Below the pieces are notes generated by a model. That model was not told the origin of the DNA and made no database searches. It worked only from the letters and a program-made list of their open reading frames with translations. Position numbers and translations under genes: made by a program. A DNA stretch of 64,000 bases. Origin: Pantoea eucalypti. Lineage in GTDB: Bacteria; Pseudomonadota; Gammaproteobacteria; Enterobacterales; Enterobacteriaceae. Below, piece after piece: positions 8,712 to 18,286 of this stretch. Position 1 is the first letter of the stretch. The number at the start of each line of letters is the position of its first letter. The stretch covers positions 2,976,001 to 3,040,000 of the forward strand of contig NZ_CP045720.1 in the NCBI RefSeq assembly GCF_009646115.1, written 5' to 3'.

Positions 8712-9932
8712 ATGACCACTGGCGGCCAGTCACAAATAGGAAATGTCGATCTTGTTAAGCAACTCAATAGCGCAGCGGTTTACCGGCTGATTGATCAACA
8801 GGGGCCGATATCGCGCATTCAGATTGCTGAACTCAGTCAGCTTGCCCCCGCCAGTGTCACCAAAATTACCCGCCAGTTGATTGAGCGCGGCCTGATCAAA
8901 GAGGTAGACCAGCAGGCCTCTACCGGTGGTCGCCGCGCCATTTCGATTATTACTGAAACCCGCCATTTCCATACCATCGGCGTCCGTCTCGGACGCAATG
9001 ATGCCACCCTGACCCTGTTCGACCTCAGTGGTAAATCACTGGCGCAGGAAGATTACGCCCTGCCGGAACGCACTCAGGAGACGCTGGAACATGCGCTGTT
9101 TAACGCCATCAGCAGCTTCATTGAGCAGCACCAGCGCAAAATACGCGAGCTGATCGCGATTTCCGTTATCCTGCCAGGGCTGGTCGATCCGATTAACGGC
9201 GTCATCCGCTATATGCCGCATATTTCCGTCAGCCACTGGCCGCTGGTCGCCAGTCTGAAAAAACGTTTCAACGTCACGAGCTTTGTCGGTCACGATATCC
9301 GCAGTCTGGCCCTGGCCGAGCACTACTTCGGTGCAAGCCGTGACTGTGCAGACTCAATTCTGGTGCGCTTACACCGTGGCACCGGTGCCGGCATTATTGC
9401 TAACGGCCATATCTTTCTTGGCAGCAACGGCAACGTCGGCGAGATCGGCCATATTCAGGTCGATCCCCTTGGTGAACGCTGCCACTGCGGCAACTTTGGC
9501 TGCCTTGAAACCATTGCCGCCAACGGCGCCATTGAAAATCGCGTACGACATCTGTTGAGTCAGGGCCATCCCAGCACGCTGACGCTGGAGGCGAGCCAGA
9601 TGTCCCATATCTGCAAAGCGGCCAATCAGGGTGATGCGCTGGCGTGTGAAGTGATCGAGCATGTTGGCCGTTATCTTGGCAAAGCGATCGCAATCGCAAT
9701 CAACCTGTTTAATCCACAAAAAGTGGTGCTGGCGGGTGAGATCACAGAGGCCGAAAAAGTGCTGCTGCCCGCTATCGAAGGCTGCATCAATACCCAGGCC
9801 TTAGCCGCCTTTCGCAAAAATCTGCCGGTTGTGCGCTCCACCCTGGATCATCGTTCTGCCATTGGCGCGTTTGCGCTCGCCAAACGTGCCATGCTTAACG
9901 GCATTCTGCTGCAACATCTTCTGGAAGACTAA
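8712..9932 (+). CDS. nagC: Transcriptional repressor NagC (ROK family)
   Basis: A 406-residue ROK-family regulator. A winged helix-turn-helix (about 30-65) is followed by an actin-like sugar-phosphate-binding domain with the ROK zinc motif (H247 and C257, C259, C264 in CHCGNFGC). It represses nagE and nagBACD, and in E. coli also chitobiose and glm genes, until GlcNAc-6-P binds. It begins seven bases after nagA, so it is co-transcribed and autoregulated. Two candidate operators lie in the nagE-nagB intergenic region. Confidence 0.96.
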   Translation: MTTGGQSQIGNVDLVKQLNSAAVYRLIDQQGPISRIQIAELSQLAPASVTKITRQLIERGLIKEVDQQASTGGRRAISIITETRHFHTIGVRLGRNDATLTLFDLSGKSLAQEDYALPERTQETLEHALFNAISSFIEQHQRKIRELIAISVILPGLVDPINGVIRYMPHISVSHWPLVASLKKRFNVTSFVGHDIRSLALAEHYFGASRDCADSILVRLHRGTGAGIIANGHIFLGSNGNVGEIGHIQVDPLGERCHCGNFGCLETIAANGAIENRVRHLLSQGHPSTLTLEASQMSHICKAANQGDALACEVIEHVGRYLGKAIAIAINLFNPQKVVLAGEITEAEKVLLPAIEGCINTQALAAFRKNLPVVRSTLDHRSAIGAFALAKRAMLNGILLQHLLED

Positions 9933-9971
9933 GCTAACCCGCTGCTGTGGCGGGCCACATCGGATCTGACT

Positions 9972-10724
9972 ATGACCATTAAAAGCGTAATTTGTGATAT
10001 CGATGGCGTGCTGATGCACGACAACACGGCCGTTCCCGGCGCGCAGGAATTTTTACAGCGCATTCTGGCCAAAGAGATGCCGCTGGTGGTGCTGACAAAC
10101 TATCCCTCGCAAACCGAGCAGGATCTGGCTAACCGTTTTGCCTCGGCCGGTGTTGAGGTTCCTGAATCCGTTTTCTATACCTCGGCAATGGCCACAGCCG
10201 ATTTCCTGCGCCGTCAGGAAGGCAAAAAGGCCTATGTCATTGGTGAGGGCGCGCTGATTCACGAACTCTACAAAGCGGGCTTTACGATTACTGATGTGAA
10301 TCCCGACTTCGTGATTGTCGGTGAGACACGCTCGTTTAACTGGGACATGATGCATAAAGCGGCTTTTTTCGTGGCTAACGGCGCTCGCTTCATTGCCACT
10401 AACCCGGATACGCATGCGCGCGGTTTTATTCCTGCCTGTGGCGCGCTTTGTGCGGGTATCGAGAAAATCTCTGGTCGTCGCCCGTTTGTTGTTGGCAAAC
10501 CCAGCCCCTACATCATGCGCGCCGCGCTGAACAAAATGCAGGCTCACTCTGAAGAGACGGTCATTGTTGGCGACAATCTGCGAACCGATATTCTGGCCGG
10601 TTTTCAGGCGGGTCTGGAGACGGTGCTGGTTCTCTCTGGCGTCTCCACGCTGACGGATATTGATGCTATGCCGTTCCGCCCGGACTGGATCTACCCTTCT
10701 GTTGCCGATATTGACCTGTTCTGA
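9972..10724 (+). CDS. nagD: HAD-superfamily nucleotide/sugar phosphatase NagD
   Basis: 250 residues. A HAD phosphatase of the NagD subfamily, with the nucleophile aspartate D9 and acid D11 in CDIDGVL, the conserved lysine in VGKPSPYIM and the metal-binding VGDNLRTDI near the C-terminus. E. coli NagD dephosphorylates UMP, GMP and sugar phosphates in vitro; its role in GlcNAc use is not settled. It is last in nagBACD, 39 bp after nagC, and is followed by a probable terminator. Confidence 0.95.
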   Translation: MTIKSVICDIDGVLMHDNTAVPGAQEFLQRILAKEMPLVVLTNYPSQTEQDLANRFASAGVEVPESVFYTSAMATADFLRRQEGKKAYVIGEGALIHELYKAGFTITDVNPDFVIVGETRSFNWDMMHKAAFFVANGARFIATNPDTHARGFIPACGALCAGIEKISGRRPFVVGKPSPYIMRAALNKMQAHSEETVIVGDNLRTDILAGFQAGLETVLVLSGVSTLTDIDAMPFRPDWIYPSVADIDLF

Positions 10725-10738
10725 TTCATTTCTCTTAT

Positions 10739-10776
10739 GACGCATCCGGCTAATCTGTGATGCGTCCCCCTTTTTT
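10739..10776 (+). terminator. Probable nagBACD terminator
   Basis: GACGCATC and GATGCGTC form a perfect 8-bp stem with a 12-base loop. The T run starts after four C, so strength is uncertain. Confidence 0.55.
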
Positions 10777-11031
10777 CCCCTGTTCCCGCGGGTTTCACTG
10801 CCTGTTTTTTGTTCACAAAAGCCATTCCATTGCTGATCCATCAACAAAACAACGTTTAAATTATCGTTTATTCAAAATTATTGCCATGTGAACAATATTT
10901 TTATCAGTAAATCACGATTCCTCTTGCATTGAATGCACTAAATAGCGCATTTTCTTATGTATCACGCAGCGACAGGCTGCCGGACAAACGTAAAAGATAA
11001 CATCGCCGTAAGGTGAGCTCAGGAGTCAGTT
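10777..11031. other. nagD-asnB intergenic region (asnB promoter area)
   Basis: AT-rich non-coding DNA that must hold the asnB promoter. TGTGAACAATATTTTTATCA at about 10888 is only partly CRP-like. AGGTGAG and AGGAG before the asnB ATG supply its ribosome binding site. I found no gene in it. Confidence 0.5.
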
Positions 11032-12699
11032 ATGTGTTCAATTTTTGGTGTGCTGGATCTGAAAACCGATCCTGTTGAGCTGCGCAAAAAAGCGCTGGAA
11101 TGTTCACGCTTAATGCGTCATCGCGGCCCGGACTGGTCAGGCGTCTTCGCCGATGATCATGCTATTCTGGCGCATGAACGCCTCTCAATTGTTGACGTTA
11201 ACAATGGCGCACAGCCGCTGTACAACGCCGATCACACCCACGTACTGGCGGTTAACGGCGAAATTTACAACCATCAGGCACTGCGCGCTGAACTCAGCGA
11301 TCGCTACGAATTTCAGACCGGCTCTGACTGTGAAGTCATTCTGGCGCTCTATCAGGAGAAAGGTGTCGATTTCCTCGACGAGCTGGAAGGCATGTTCGCC
11401 TTTATCCTCTATGACACCGTTAAAAAAACCTGGCTGATTGGTCGCGACCACATTGGCATCATCCCGCTCTATATGGGTAACGATGAGCACGGCAACCTGT
11501 TTGTTGCTTCAGAAATGAAAGCGCTGGTGCCAGCCTGCCGTTCCATCAAAGAATTCCCGCCGGGAAGCTATCTCTCCAGCACCGATGGTGAAATCCGTCG
11601 TTACTGGCAGCGTGACTGGATGGAATACAAAAACGTTGAGCACAACACCACCGACGCCGCTGGCCTGAAGCATGCGCTGGAAGAGTCTGTGAAAAGCCAC
11701 CTGATGTCAGATGTACCTTACGGTGTGCTGCTGTCAGGCGGTCTGGACTCCTCCATCATTTCAGCTGTGACCAAGCGTTTTGCAGCAAAGCGGGTTGAGG
11801 ATCAGGACAAAAGTGATGCCTGGTGGCCGCAACTGCACTCCTTCGCAGTCGGACTGGAAGGTTCACCCGATTTAAAAGCGGCGAAAACCGTAGCGGAACA
11901 TCTGGGCACCGTGCACCACGAAATTCATTTCACCGTTCAGGAAGGACTGGATGCGATTCGCGATGTGATTTATCACATTGAAACTTATGACGTCACCACT
12001 ATTCGCGCCTCTACGCCGATGTACTTAATGTCGCGTAAAATCAAAGCGATGGGCATTAAGATGGTGCTGTCTGGCGAAGGCGCAGATGAAGTCTTCGGCG
12101 GCTATCTCTATTTCCATAAGGCGCCAAACGCCAAAGAGTTCCACGAGGAAAACGTGCGTAAACTCCAGGCGCTGCATATGTTCGACTGCGCCCGTGCTAA
12201 CAAAGCGATGTCAGCCTGGGGCGTTGAGGCACGTGTACCCTTCCTGGATAAAAAATTCCTGGATGTGGCGATGCGGATTAACCCGGCCGACAAAATGTGT
12301 GGCAGCAACGGTAAAATGGAGAAGCACATTCTGCGTGAATGTTTCTCCTCTTACCTGCCAGAGAGCGTGGCGTGGCGTCAGAAAGAGCAGTTCTCGGATG
12401 GCGTGGGGTACAGCTGGATCGACTCACTGAAAGAAGTCGCGGCGAAGCAAATCAGCGATCAGCAGCTGGCAACCGCCCACTTCCGTTTCCCGTTCAACAC
12501 GCCAGGTTCGAAAGAAGCGTATCTTTATCGTGAGATCTTCGAAGAGCTGTTCCCATTAGCGAGCGCGGCAGAATGTGTGCCTGGTGGTCCATCGGTCGCC
12601 TGCTCTTCTGCCAAAGCAATTGAGTGGGATGAAGCGTTTAAAAACATGGACGATCCATCCGGACGTGCCGTCGGTGTGCATCAGTCAGCTTACAAATAA
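11032..12699 (+). CDS. asnB: Asparagine synthetase B (glutamine-hydrolysing)
   Basis: 555 residues, one more than in E. coli. It makes asparagine from aspartate with ATP and glutamine-derived ammonia. The N-terminal class II glutaminase domain uses C2, exposed after removal of the initiator Met (MCSIFGVLD); R49, N74 and GSDCEV are in the expected places. The C-terminal synthetase domain has the PP-loop SGGLDSS at 235-241. It is a single gene: a probable terminator lies upstream and a strong one downstream. Confidence 0.98.
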   Translation: MCSIFGVLDLKTDPVELRKKALECSRLMRHRGPDWSGVFADDHAILAHERLSIVDVNNGAQPLYNADHTHVLAVNGEIYNHQALRAELSDRYEFQTGSDCEVILALYQEKGVDFLDELEGMFAFILYDTVKKTWLIGRDHIGIIPLYMGNDEHGNLFVASEMKALVPACRSIKEFPPGSYLSSTDGEIRRYWQRDWMEYKNVEHNTTDAAGLKHALEESVKSHLMSDVPYGVLLSGGLDSSIISAVTKRFAAKRVEDQDKSDAWWPQLHSFAVGLEGSPDLKAAKTVAEHLGTVHHEIHFTVQEGLDAIRDVIYHIETYDVTTIRASTPMYLMSRKIKAMGIKMVLSGEGADEVFGGYLYFHKAPNAKEFHEENVRKLQALHMFDCARANKAMSAWGVEARVPFLDKKFLDVAMRINPADKMCGSNGKMEKHILRECFSSYLPESVAWRQKEQFSDGVGYSWIDSLKEVAAKQISDQQLATAHFRFPFNTPGSKEAYLYREIFEELFPLASAAECVPGGPSVACSSAKAIEWDEAFKNMDDPSGRAVGVHQSAYK

Positions 12700-12720
12700 G
12701 CAGGCAGAGAGCCGTCAGAA

Positions 12721-12746
12721 TGGGCCCGCTGCGGCCCATTTTTTTT
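12721..12746 (+). terminator. asnB terminator
   Basis: TGGGCC and GGCCCA pair around a GC-containing loop, followed by eight T. Confidence 0.9.
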
Positions 12747-12848
12747 ACGATTAGCGTTGTATTCACTGAAAAATTGCCGAATAAACCGCCAGGCTGGTTA
12801 TAAGCCAGTCAAACAGCAATTATCTGGCAAAAAACGGTAAAAAACTTG

Positions 12849-12884
12849 TTGACGCTGTCTGGTCAACTCCGCATAATGCGCCCC
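12849..12884 (+). promoter_or_regulatory. tRNA operon promoter with GC discriminator
   Basis: TTGACG and CATAAT are separated by 17 bp, followed by GCGCCCC between the -10 and the expected start site. A GC-rich discriminator is typical of stable-RNA promoters under stringent (ppGpp) control. It lies about 40 bp before the first tRNA. Confidence 0.75.
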
Positions 12885-12917
12885 GCAACGCCGATGAAGG
12901 TAACGCGAAAAAAAGAT

Positions 12918-12994
12918 GGCTACGTAGCTCAGCTGGTTAGAGCACAGCACTCATAATGCTGGGGTCACAGGTTCGATTCCCGTCGTAGCCACCA
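12918..12994 (+). tRNA. metT: tRNA-Met (CAT), elongator
   Basis: 77 nt with encoded CCA. The acceptor arms GGCTACG and CGTAGCC pair, the anticodon loop is CTCATAA with CAT, and the T loop is GTTCGATTC. It is first in an operon whose order matches E. coli metT-leuW-glnU-glnW-metU-glnV-glnX. Confidence 0.97.
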
Positions 12995-13003
12995 TCTTTT
13001 TTT

Positions 13004-13088
13004 GCGGGAGTGGCGAAATTGGTAGACGCACCAGATTTAGGTTCTGGCGCCGCAAGGTGTGCGAGTTCAAGTCTCGCCTCCCGCACCA
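13004..13088 (+). tRNA. leuW: tRNA-Leu (TAG)
   Basis: 85 nt with encoded CCA and the long variable arm typical of leucine tRNAs. The acceptor stem is GCGGGAG with CTCCCGC, and the anticodon is TAG within ATTTAGG. It is second in the operon. Confidence 0.97.
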
Positions 13089-13110
13089 TTTCATTATTCG
13101 GCAGCGTGGA

Positions 13111-13185
13111 TGGGATATCGCCAAGCGGTAAGGCACCGGTTTTTGATACCGGCATTCCCTGGTTCGAATCCAGGTATCCCAGCCA
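13111..13185 (+). tRNA. glnU: tRNA-Gln (TTG), copy 1
   Basis: 75 nt with CCA. The acceptor TGGGATA pairs with TATCCCA and the anticodon loop TTTTGAT gives TTG. It is identical by eye to the next tRNA-Gln at 13221. Confidence 0.97.
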
Positions 13186-13220
13186 ATTTCGATGATTCTT
13201 GTATGCTGAGAACGGACGAA

Positions 13221-13295
13221 TGGGATATCGCCAAGCGGTAAGGCACCGGTTTTTGATACCGGCATTCCCTGGTTCGAATCCAGGTATCCCAGCCA
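13221..13295 (+). tRNA. glnW: tRNA-Gln (TTG), copy 2
   Basis: 75 nt with CCA, the same sequence as the copy at 13111. Tandem identical copies are normal for this operon. Confidence 0.97.
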
Positions 13296-13319
13296 TCATT
13301 GAAAAATGCAGTACAATTA

Positions 13320-13396
13320 GGCTACGTAGCTCAGCTGGTTAGAGCACAGCACTCATAATGCTGGGGTCACAGGTTCGATTCCCGTCGTAGCCACCA
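13320..13396 (+). tRNA. metU: tRNA-Met (CAT), second copy
   Basis: 77 nt with CCA, identical by eye to the tRNA-Met at 12918 in acceptor stem, CAT anticodon loop and T arm. Confidence 0.97.
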
Positions 13397-13402
13397 TATA
13401 AT

Positions 13403-13477
13403 TGGGGTGTCGCCAAGCGGTAAGGCACTGGTTTCTGATACCAGCATTCCGGGGTTCGAATCCCTGCACCCCAGCCA
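13403..13477 (+). tRNA. glnV: tRNA-Gln (CTG), copy 1
   Basis: 75 nt with CCA. The acceptor TGGGGTG pairs with CACCCCA and the anticodon loop TTCTGAT gives CTG. It differs from the TTG isoacceptors in acceptor, anticodon and T stems. Confidence 0.97.
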
Positions 13478-13506
13478 TACAAAGACAATTTGAAAAACAC
13501 CATTAT

Positions 13507-13581
13507 TGGGGTGTCGCCAAGCGGTAAGGCACTGGTTTCTGATACCAGCATTCCGGGGTTCGAATCCCTGCACCCCAGCCA
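13507..13581 (+). tRNA. glnX: tRNA-Gln (CTG), copy 2
   Basis: 75 nt with CCA, identical by eye to the copy at 13403. It is the last tRNA of the operon, followed by a terminator. Confidence 0.97.
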
Positions 13582-13595
13582 AATTGCACAACCAG

Positions 13596-13623
13596 GCCCG
13601 CTTTTGCGGGCTTTGTTGTTTTT
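13596..13623 (+). terminator. tRNA operon terminator
   Basis: GCCCGC and GCGGGC form a stem with a TTTT loop, followed by a T-rich stretch with two interrupting G. No integrase or att-like duplication follows the last tRNA. Confidence 0.8.
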
Positions 13624-13693
13624 GTCCCTTCTGAAACGTTCCACGCTTCCTGATTGCCGGCCCGCCCTGCGGCGAGCCTCAATGCGCAATGGT

Positions 13694-14866
13694 CTATAAA
13701 CCCAGTGCGTATCGTAATACCTGTCGCTTCAGGACACCGGAATGCTCGGCAGCAATCAGTCCGAGATTACGCGCGAAGCGCAGTGGTGCCAGCTGATTGC
13801 TGAAAGCAAAGTAAAAGAGATCCATTCCGCCCTGCATCAGCATATTGTCTTTACGACGCTGCCGGTGATAGCGCTGCAATATCCGCTCTGACGCCCAGTC
13901 TTCCGCCGCACCGCGTGCGCTGACCAGCACCTCAATCAACGCATCAATATCGCGATAGCCCAGATTCACGCCCTGCCCGGCCAGCGGGTTAATGGTATGC
14001 GCGGCATCGCCAACCAGCGCCAGTCCTGGCAGGACATAGCGTGAAGCATGGCGACGCACCAGCGGAAAACCCCCTGCCGCATGGGCTTTGAAACGTCCCA
14101 GCCGCGCCGGGAAGTGGCTGGCAATCTCTTTTTCCAGCTGGGCCATCGGCATCGCCTGTAGCTGGCGCACTCTTGCAGGCGCGTCGTACCAGACCAGCGA
14201 GGCGCGATTGCCATACAGCGGCAGGAAGGCGCGCGGCCCCTGCGGCGTAAAGTGCTGCCAGGTGGCATCTCCTGCCGGATGTTCGCAGGTCACGCTGATC
14301 AGTAAACAGGACTGCGCATAGCTCCAGCCATGAATCCCGATGCCGGCCATCTGCCGCACCTGTGAGTTCGCACCATCTGCGCCAACCACCAGCCGGGTGT
14401 GTAAGGCCACGCCGTCGTTAAGATCAACGCGCCAGCCGCCATTTTCTGGCTGCAGATTTTCCAGCGTGGCCGGACAATAGCAGGTCACGCCCAGCGACTG
14501 CATCTCCTCCCACAACGCCCGCTGAAGCACGCTGTTCTCAACCATAAAACCCAGTTCAGGTAAGCCCAGCGAGGCAGCATCAAAACTTACCTGCGCCGCT
14601 TGCCACTCCCAGGTTTCCAGTCGCCGATAGGGCGCGCTGCGCATCGCGTCTACCCGCGGCCAGACGTTAAGTTGCTTCAGTAACGCCACCGAGGAGGATC
14701 CGATCGCTGAAATTCGCAAATCGGGATCGCTGTCGGCCTCAAATGGAGCGGGTTCGGCACGCTCAATGACCGCCACGCGAAAATGTTGCTGTGTCAGTCC
14801 ACAGGCCAGCGCAGCACCGACCATGCCACCGCCGACAATCACGACATCAAACTGATTATCCTGCAT
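13694..14866 (-). CDS. ubiF: Ubiquinone biosynthesis hydroxylase UbiF
   Basis: 390 residues, one less than E. coli UbiF. An FAD-dependent aromatic monooxygenase that adds a ring hydroxyl group late in ubiquinone synthesis. Visible motifs are the N-terminal dinucleotide-binding VGGGMVGAA (about 11-19), the middle DG motif VVGADGANSQVR, and the FAD ribose-binding GDAAHTINPLAGQGVNLG near residue 285. UbiH and VisC are paralogues, but the position between the glutamine tRNA operon and miaB is that of ubiF. It is divergent from miaB and has no operon partner here. Confidence 0.95.
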   Translation of the reverse strand: MQDNQFDVVIVGGGMVGAALACGLTQQHFRVAVIERAEPAPFEADSDPDLRISAIGSSSVALLKQLNVWPRVDAMRSAPYRRLETWEWQAAQVSFDAASLGLPELGFMVENSVLQRALWEEMQSLGVTCYCPATLENLQPENGGWRVDLNDGVALHTRLVVGADGANSQVRQMAGIGIHGWSYAQSCLLISVTCEHPAGDATWQHFTPQGPRAFLPLYGNRASLVWYDAPARVRQLQAMPMAQLEKEIASHFPARLGRFKAHAAGGFPLVRRHASRYVLPGLALVGDAAHTINPLAGQGVNLGYRDIDALIEVLVSARGAAEDWASERILQRYHRQRRKDNMLMQGGMDLFYFAFSNQLAPLRFARNLGLIAAEHSGVLKRQVLRYALGL

Positions 14867-15038
14867 TGCTTATATTCCTCTCTTATTCCCGCCAGCCTGC
14901 GCAACACGGGTCTGAATAGAGCAAAGTGTACCGGAAAACCCGAAGGCTGGCAGAAAAGCCCTCAGGCTGGTCACAACAGCATCAAAGCATTACAATACGC
15001 GCCCCTCACTTCACTGCACTGAATCAATGGCTAGCGCG

Positions 15039-16463
15039 ATGACAAAAAAACTGCATATCAAAACCTGGGGATGTCAGATGAATGAGTATGATTCATCCAA
15101 GATGTCTGATCTGCTGAACACGACGCACGGCTACACGCTGACCGAGGTCCCTGAAGAGGCGGATATCCTGCTGCTTAACACCTGTTCTATTCGTGAAAAA
15201 GCGCAGGAGAAAGTGTTCCACCTGCTGGGACGCTGGAGAAAACTCAAAGAGCGCAATCCGGATGTCATTATCGGCGTTGGCGGCTGCGTCGCGTCGCAGG
15301 AAGGGGATCATATTCGCCAGCGTGCACCCTGCGTCGATATCGTTTTTGGTCCGCAGACACTCCATCGTCTGCCGGAAATGATTAACACCGTGCGCGGTAC
15401 CAAAAGTCCGGTGGTCGACATCAGCTTCCCGGAAATCGAGAAATTTGACCGCCTGCCGGATCCGCGCGCAGAAGGTCCCACAGCCTTTGTTTCTATCATG
15501 GAAGGCTGCAACAAATATTGTACTTTCTGCGTGGTCCCTTACACACGCGGCGAGGAAGTGAGCCGTCCCAGCGATGACATTTTGCTGGAAATCGCACAAC
15601 TGGCGGCGCAGGGTGTGCGTGAAGTTAACCTGCTTGGCCAGAACGTCAACGCGTATCGGGGCGCCACCTTTGACGGCGAGATCTGTACCTTCGCCGAGCT
15701 GCTGCGCCTGGTCGCTGCTATCGACGGTATCGACCGTATTCGTTTCACCACCAGCCACCCGATTGAGTTTACTGACGACATTATCGAGGTCTACCGCGAT
15801 ACCCCGGAGCTGGTGAGCTTCCTGCATCTGCCCGTTCAGAGTGGATCGGACCGTATCCTGACGCTGATGAAGCGTGCGCACACCGCGCTGGAATATAAGG
15901 CGATTATCCGCAAGCTGCGCGCAGCGCGGCCCGATATTGAGATCAGTTCTGACTTCATCATCGGCTTCCCGGGTGAAACGCAGCAGGATTTCGAGCAGAC
16001 CATGAAGCTTATCGCCGAGATCAATTTCGATGTCAGCTTCAGCTTTGTCTACTCTGCCCGTCCTGGCACGCCAGCCGCTGACCTGCCGGATGATGTCAGC
16101 GAAGAGGAGAAAAAGCAGCGTCTGTGGATCCTCCAGGACCGCATTAACCAGCAGGCGCAGGCGATCAGTCGCCGCATGGTGGGCACCGTGCAGCGTATTC
16201 TGGTAGAAGGCATCTCCCGCAAGAACGTCATGGAAGTTTCCGGCCGCACCGAAAATAACCGTGTGGTTAATTTCGAAGGCTCACCTGAGATGATTGGCCG
16301 TTTTGTGGATGTTGAAATTGTCGATGTCTACACCAACTCGCTGCGCGGCAAACTGGTGCGTACCGAAGAAGATATGGGCCTGCGTATGGCGGAAAGCCCG
16401 GCCTCTGTGATTGCCCGTACCCGCAAAGAAAACGAAATCGGCGTGAGCCTGTTCCAGCCGTGA
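15039..16463 (+). CDS. miaB: tRNA-2-methylthio-N6-dimethylallyladenosine synthase MiaB
   Basis: A 474-residue radical SAM methylthiotransferase that converts i6A37 to ms2i6A37 in tRNAs. The N-terminal domain carries C12, C49 and C83 for the auxiliary 4Fe-4S cluster, the radical SAM triad is C157, C161, C164 in the CNKYCTFC motif, and a C-terminal TRAM domain follows. The start at [12 protein letters not shown] matches E. coli; an in-frame ATG four codons upstream (15027) is possible and neither has a clear ribosome binding site. It probably takes electrons from flavodoxin, encoded at 501-1031. Confidence 0.96.
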   Translation: MTKKLHIKTWGCQMNEYDSSKMSDLLNTTHGYTLTEVPEEADILLLNTCSIREKAQEKVFHLLGRWRKLKERNPDVIIGVGGCVASQEGDHIRQRAPCVDIVFGPQTLHRLPEMINTVRGTKSPVVDISFPEIEKFDRLPDPRAEGPTAFVSIMEGCNKYCTFCVVPYTRGEEVSRPSDDILLEIAQLAAQGVREVNLLGQNVNAYRGATFDGEICTFAELLRLVAAIDGIDRIRFTTSHPIEFTDDIIEVYRDTPELVSFLHLPVQSGSDRILTLMKRAHTALEYKAIIRKLRAARPDIEISSDFIIGFPGETQQDFEQTMKLIAEINFDVSFSFVYSARPGTPAADLPDDVSEEEKKQRLWILQDRINQQAQAISRRMVGTVQRILVEGISRKNVMEVSGRTENNRVVNFEGSPEMIGRFVDVEIVDVYTNSLRGKLVRTEEDMGLRMAESPASVIARTRKENEIGVSLFQP

Positions 16464-16672
16464 TCCCTGCACTACCGGGCGGCAGCGCGCAGCGCGTTGC
16501 CGCCAATTTCACGCCGCGACACTTGCTTTCTGAAAGTGTCGCCCAAATATCTCTCCTTAAGCTTGCGCCCAGGCGTTACGGCATAAATAATTTCGTTATG
16601 GTGCACACGGTTAAGCCCAACGGTGCGTCAGACACATCCCATAACTGGCCCTGAGTGACCCAAAGGATTCGT

Positions 16673-17734
16673 TTGAATATCGAAACTCGTGAAATCGCCC
16701 TTGAACCGGCTGATAACCGTCGACTGATGAGCCTGTGCGGGCCGTTCGACGATAATGTGAAACAGCTTGAGCGTCGTCTGGGCATTGAGATCAATCGTCG
16801 CGACAATGTCTTTAAGCTGGTGGGACGTCCACTGTGCGTCAATGCCGCCGCAGATATTCTGAAAACCCTGTATGTCGACACCGCGCCGATGCGTGGTGAG
16901 ATCCCGGATATTGAGCCTGACCAGATTCACCTGGCCATCAAAGAGAGCCGGGTACTGGAACAAACCGCCGAAAGCGTGCCGGAGTACGGCAAAGCGGTCA
17001 ATATCAAGACCAAGCGTGGTGTGATTAAGCCACGCACGCCGAACCAGGCGCAGTACATCGCGAATGTGCTCGACCACGACATCACCTTTGGCGTCGGCCC
17101 GGCGGGTACCGGTAAAACCTATCTGGCGGTGGCAGCCGCAGTGGATGCCCTGGAGCGTCAGGAGATTCGCCGCATCATGCTGACGCGCCCTGCCGTCGAA
17201 GCGGGTGAAAAACTCGGCTTCCTGCCTGGCGATCTGAGCCAGAAAGTCGACCCATATCTGCGTCCGCTCTACGATGCCCTATTTGAAATGCTCGGTTTTG
17301 AGCGGGTAGAAAAGCTGATGGAGCGCAACGTCATTGAGGTGGCTCCGCTGGCTTACATGCGTGGCCGTACCCTGAACGATGCATTTATCATTCTTGATGA
17401 GAGCCAGAACACCACCATCGAGCAGATGAAGATGTTCCTGACGCGTATCGGCTTTAACTCCAAAGCGGTAATTACCGGCGACGTCACCCAGATTGACCTG
17501 CCACGTCACGTTAAGTCGGGCCTGCGGCATGCCATTGAAGTGCTGGCAGACGTTGAAGAGATTAGCTTTAACTTCTTCCACAGTGAAGATGTGGTGCGCC
17601 ATCCGGTGGTTGCCCGCATTGTTACCGCCTATGAAGCCTGGGAAGCGGCCGATCAGACCCGTCGCGATCAGCAGGCTGAAGAGCGTAAACGTGAAGCACT
17701 GGCTGCACAGAGCGCCACGCAGGAGAGCAAATGA
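16673..17734 (+). CDS. ybeZ: PhoH-like ATPase YbeZ
   Basis: A PhoH-family ATPase of 353 residues that partners with the endonuclease YbeY in ribosome and RNA quality control. The Walker A motif is GPAGTGKT at 142-149, and a Walker B-type ILDESQN lies near 239; the C-terminal tail is charged. I chose the TTG start because AAGGA lies five bases before it and the protein then begins (M)NIETREI, matching E. coli MNIDTREI. A GTG at 16655 would add six residues. The 4-bp overlap with ybeY indicates translational coupling. In E. coli ybeZYX-lnt is a heat-shock-linked operon. Confidence 0.93.
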   Translation: MNIETREIALEPADNRRLMSLCGPFDDNVKQLERRLGIEINRRDNVFKLVGRPLCVNAAADILKTLYVDTAPMRGEIPDIEPDQIHLAIKESRVLEQTAESVPEYGKAVNIKTKRGVIKPRTPNQAQYIANVLDHDITFGVGPAGTGKTYLAVAAAVDALERQEIRRIMLTRPAVEAGEKLGFLPGDLSQKVDPYLRPLYDALFEMLGFERVEKLMERNVIEVAPLAYMRGRTLNDAFIILDESQNTTIEQMKMFLTRIGFNSKAVITGDVTQIDLPRHVKSGLRHAIEVLADVEEISFNFFHSEDVVRHPVVARIVTAYEAWEAADQTRRDQQAEERKREALAAQSATQESK

Positions 17735-18204
17735 GTGAGGTCATTCTCGACCTGCAGGTCGCCTGTGAGAACACGGCGGACCTGCCGGATGAAAGCCTGT
17801 TTCATCGCTGGCTTTCCGCGGCTGTTACCCCTTTTCAGCCCGAAAGCGAAGTCACCGTCCGTCTGGTCGATGAAGCGGAGAGTCATGAGTTAAATCTGAC
17901 TTATCGCGGCAAAGACAAGCCGACAAATGTGCTCTCCTTCCCGTTTGAAGCACCACCGGGCATCGAGTTACCTCTGCTGGGCGATCTGATCATCTGCCGC
18001 CAGGTGGTTGAGCAGGAAGCCGCAGAACAGGGCAAAAGCGTTGAAGCCCACTGGGCGCATATGGTGGTACACGGCACGCTGCATCTGCTGGGTTACGACC
18101 ATATTGAAGACGACGAAGCAGACGAGATGGAAGGACTGGAGACCGAGATAATGCTTGCTCTTGGGTATCCTGATCCGTACATTTCGGAGAAAGAAGACGC
18201 CTGA
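17731..18204 (+). CDS. ybeY: Endoribonuclease YbeY
   Basis: 157 residues. A single-strand-specific, metal-dependent endoribonuclease involved in 16S rRNA 3'-end maturation and late 70S ribosome quality control. The family zinc motif HGxLHLxGYDH is intact, with H114, H118 and H124. The start ATG overlaps the ybeZ stop (ATGA). The C-terminal acidic tail follows the catalytic motif directly, as in E. coli. The next gene, ybeX, starts about 80 bp downstream. Confidence 0.97.
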   Translation: MSEVILDLQVACENTADLPDESLFHRWLSAAVTPFQPESEVTVRLVDEAESHELNLTYRGKDKPTNVLSFPFEAPPGIELPLLGDLIICRQVVEQEAAEQGKSVEAHWAHMVVHGTLHLLGYDHIEDDEADEMEGLETEIMLALGYPDPYISEKEDA

Positions 18205-18286
18205 ATCCCGAATTCTGGCTATCCGGCTGTCAGCACGGTTTGCTGACAGCACCTATTCCTCACCAGAGAGATCTATAAAAACCGCC

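Noticed and set aside
10053..10847. 264-codon frame opposite nagD
   Set aside because: Shadow of nagD, with no recognisable domain.
12937..13689. Frames with repeated protein segments across the tRNA genes
   Set aside because: The apparent repeats come from the duplicated tRNA sequences; tRNA folds explain all of it.
13582..13700. Possible att site at the end of the tRNA operon
   Set aside because: No integrase gene and no duplicated tRNA 3' end beyond the complete genes themselves.
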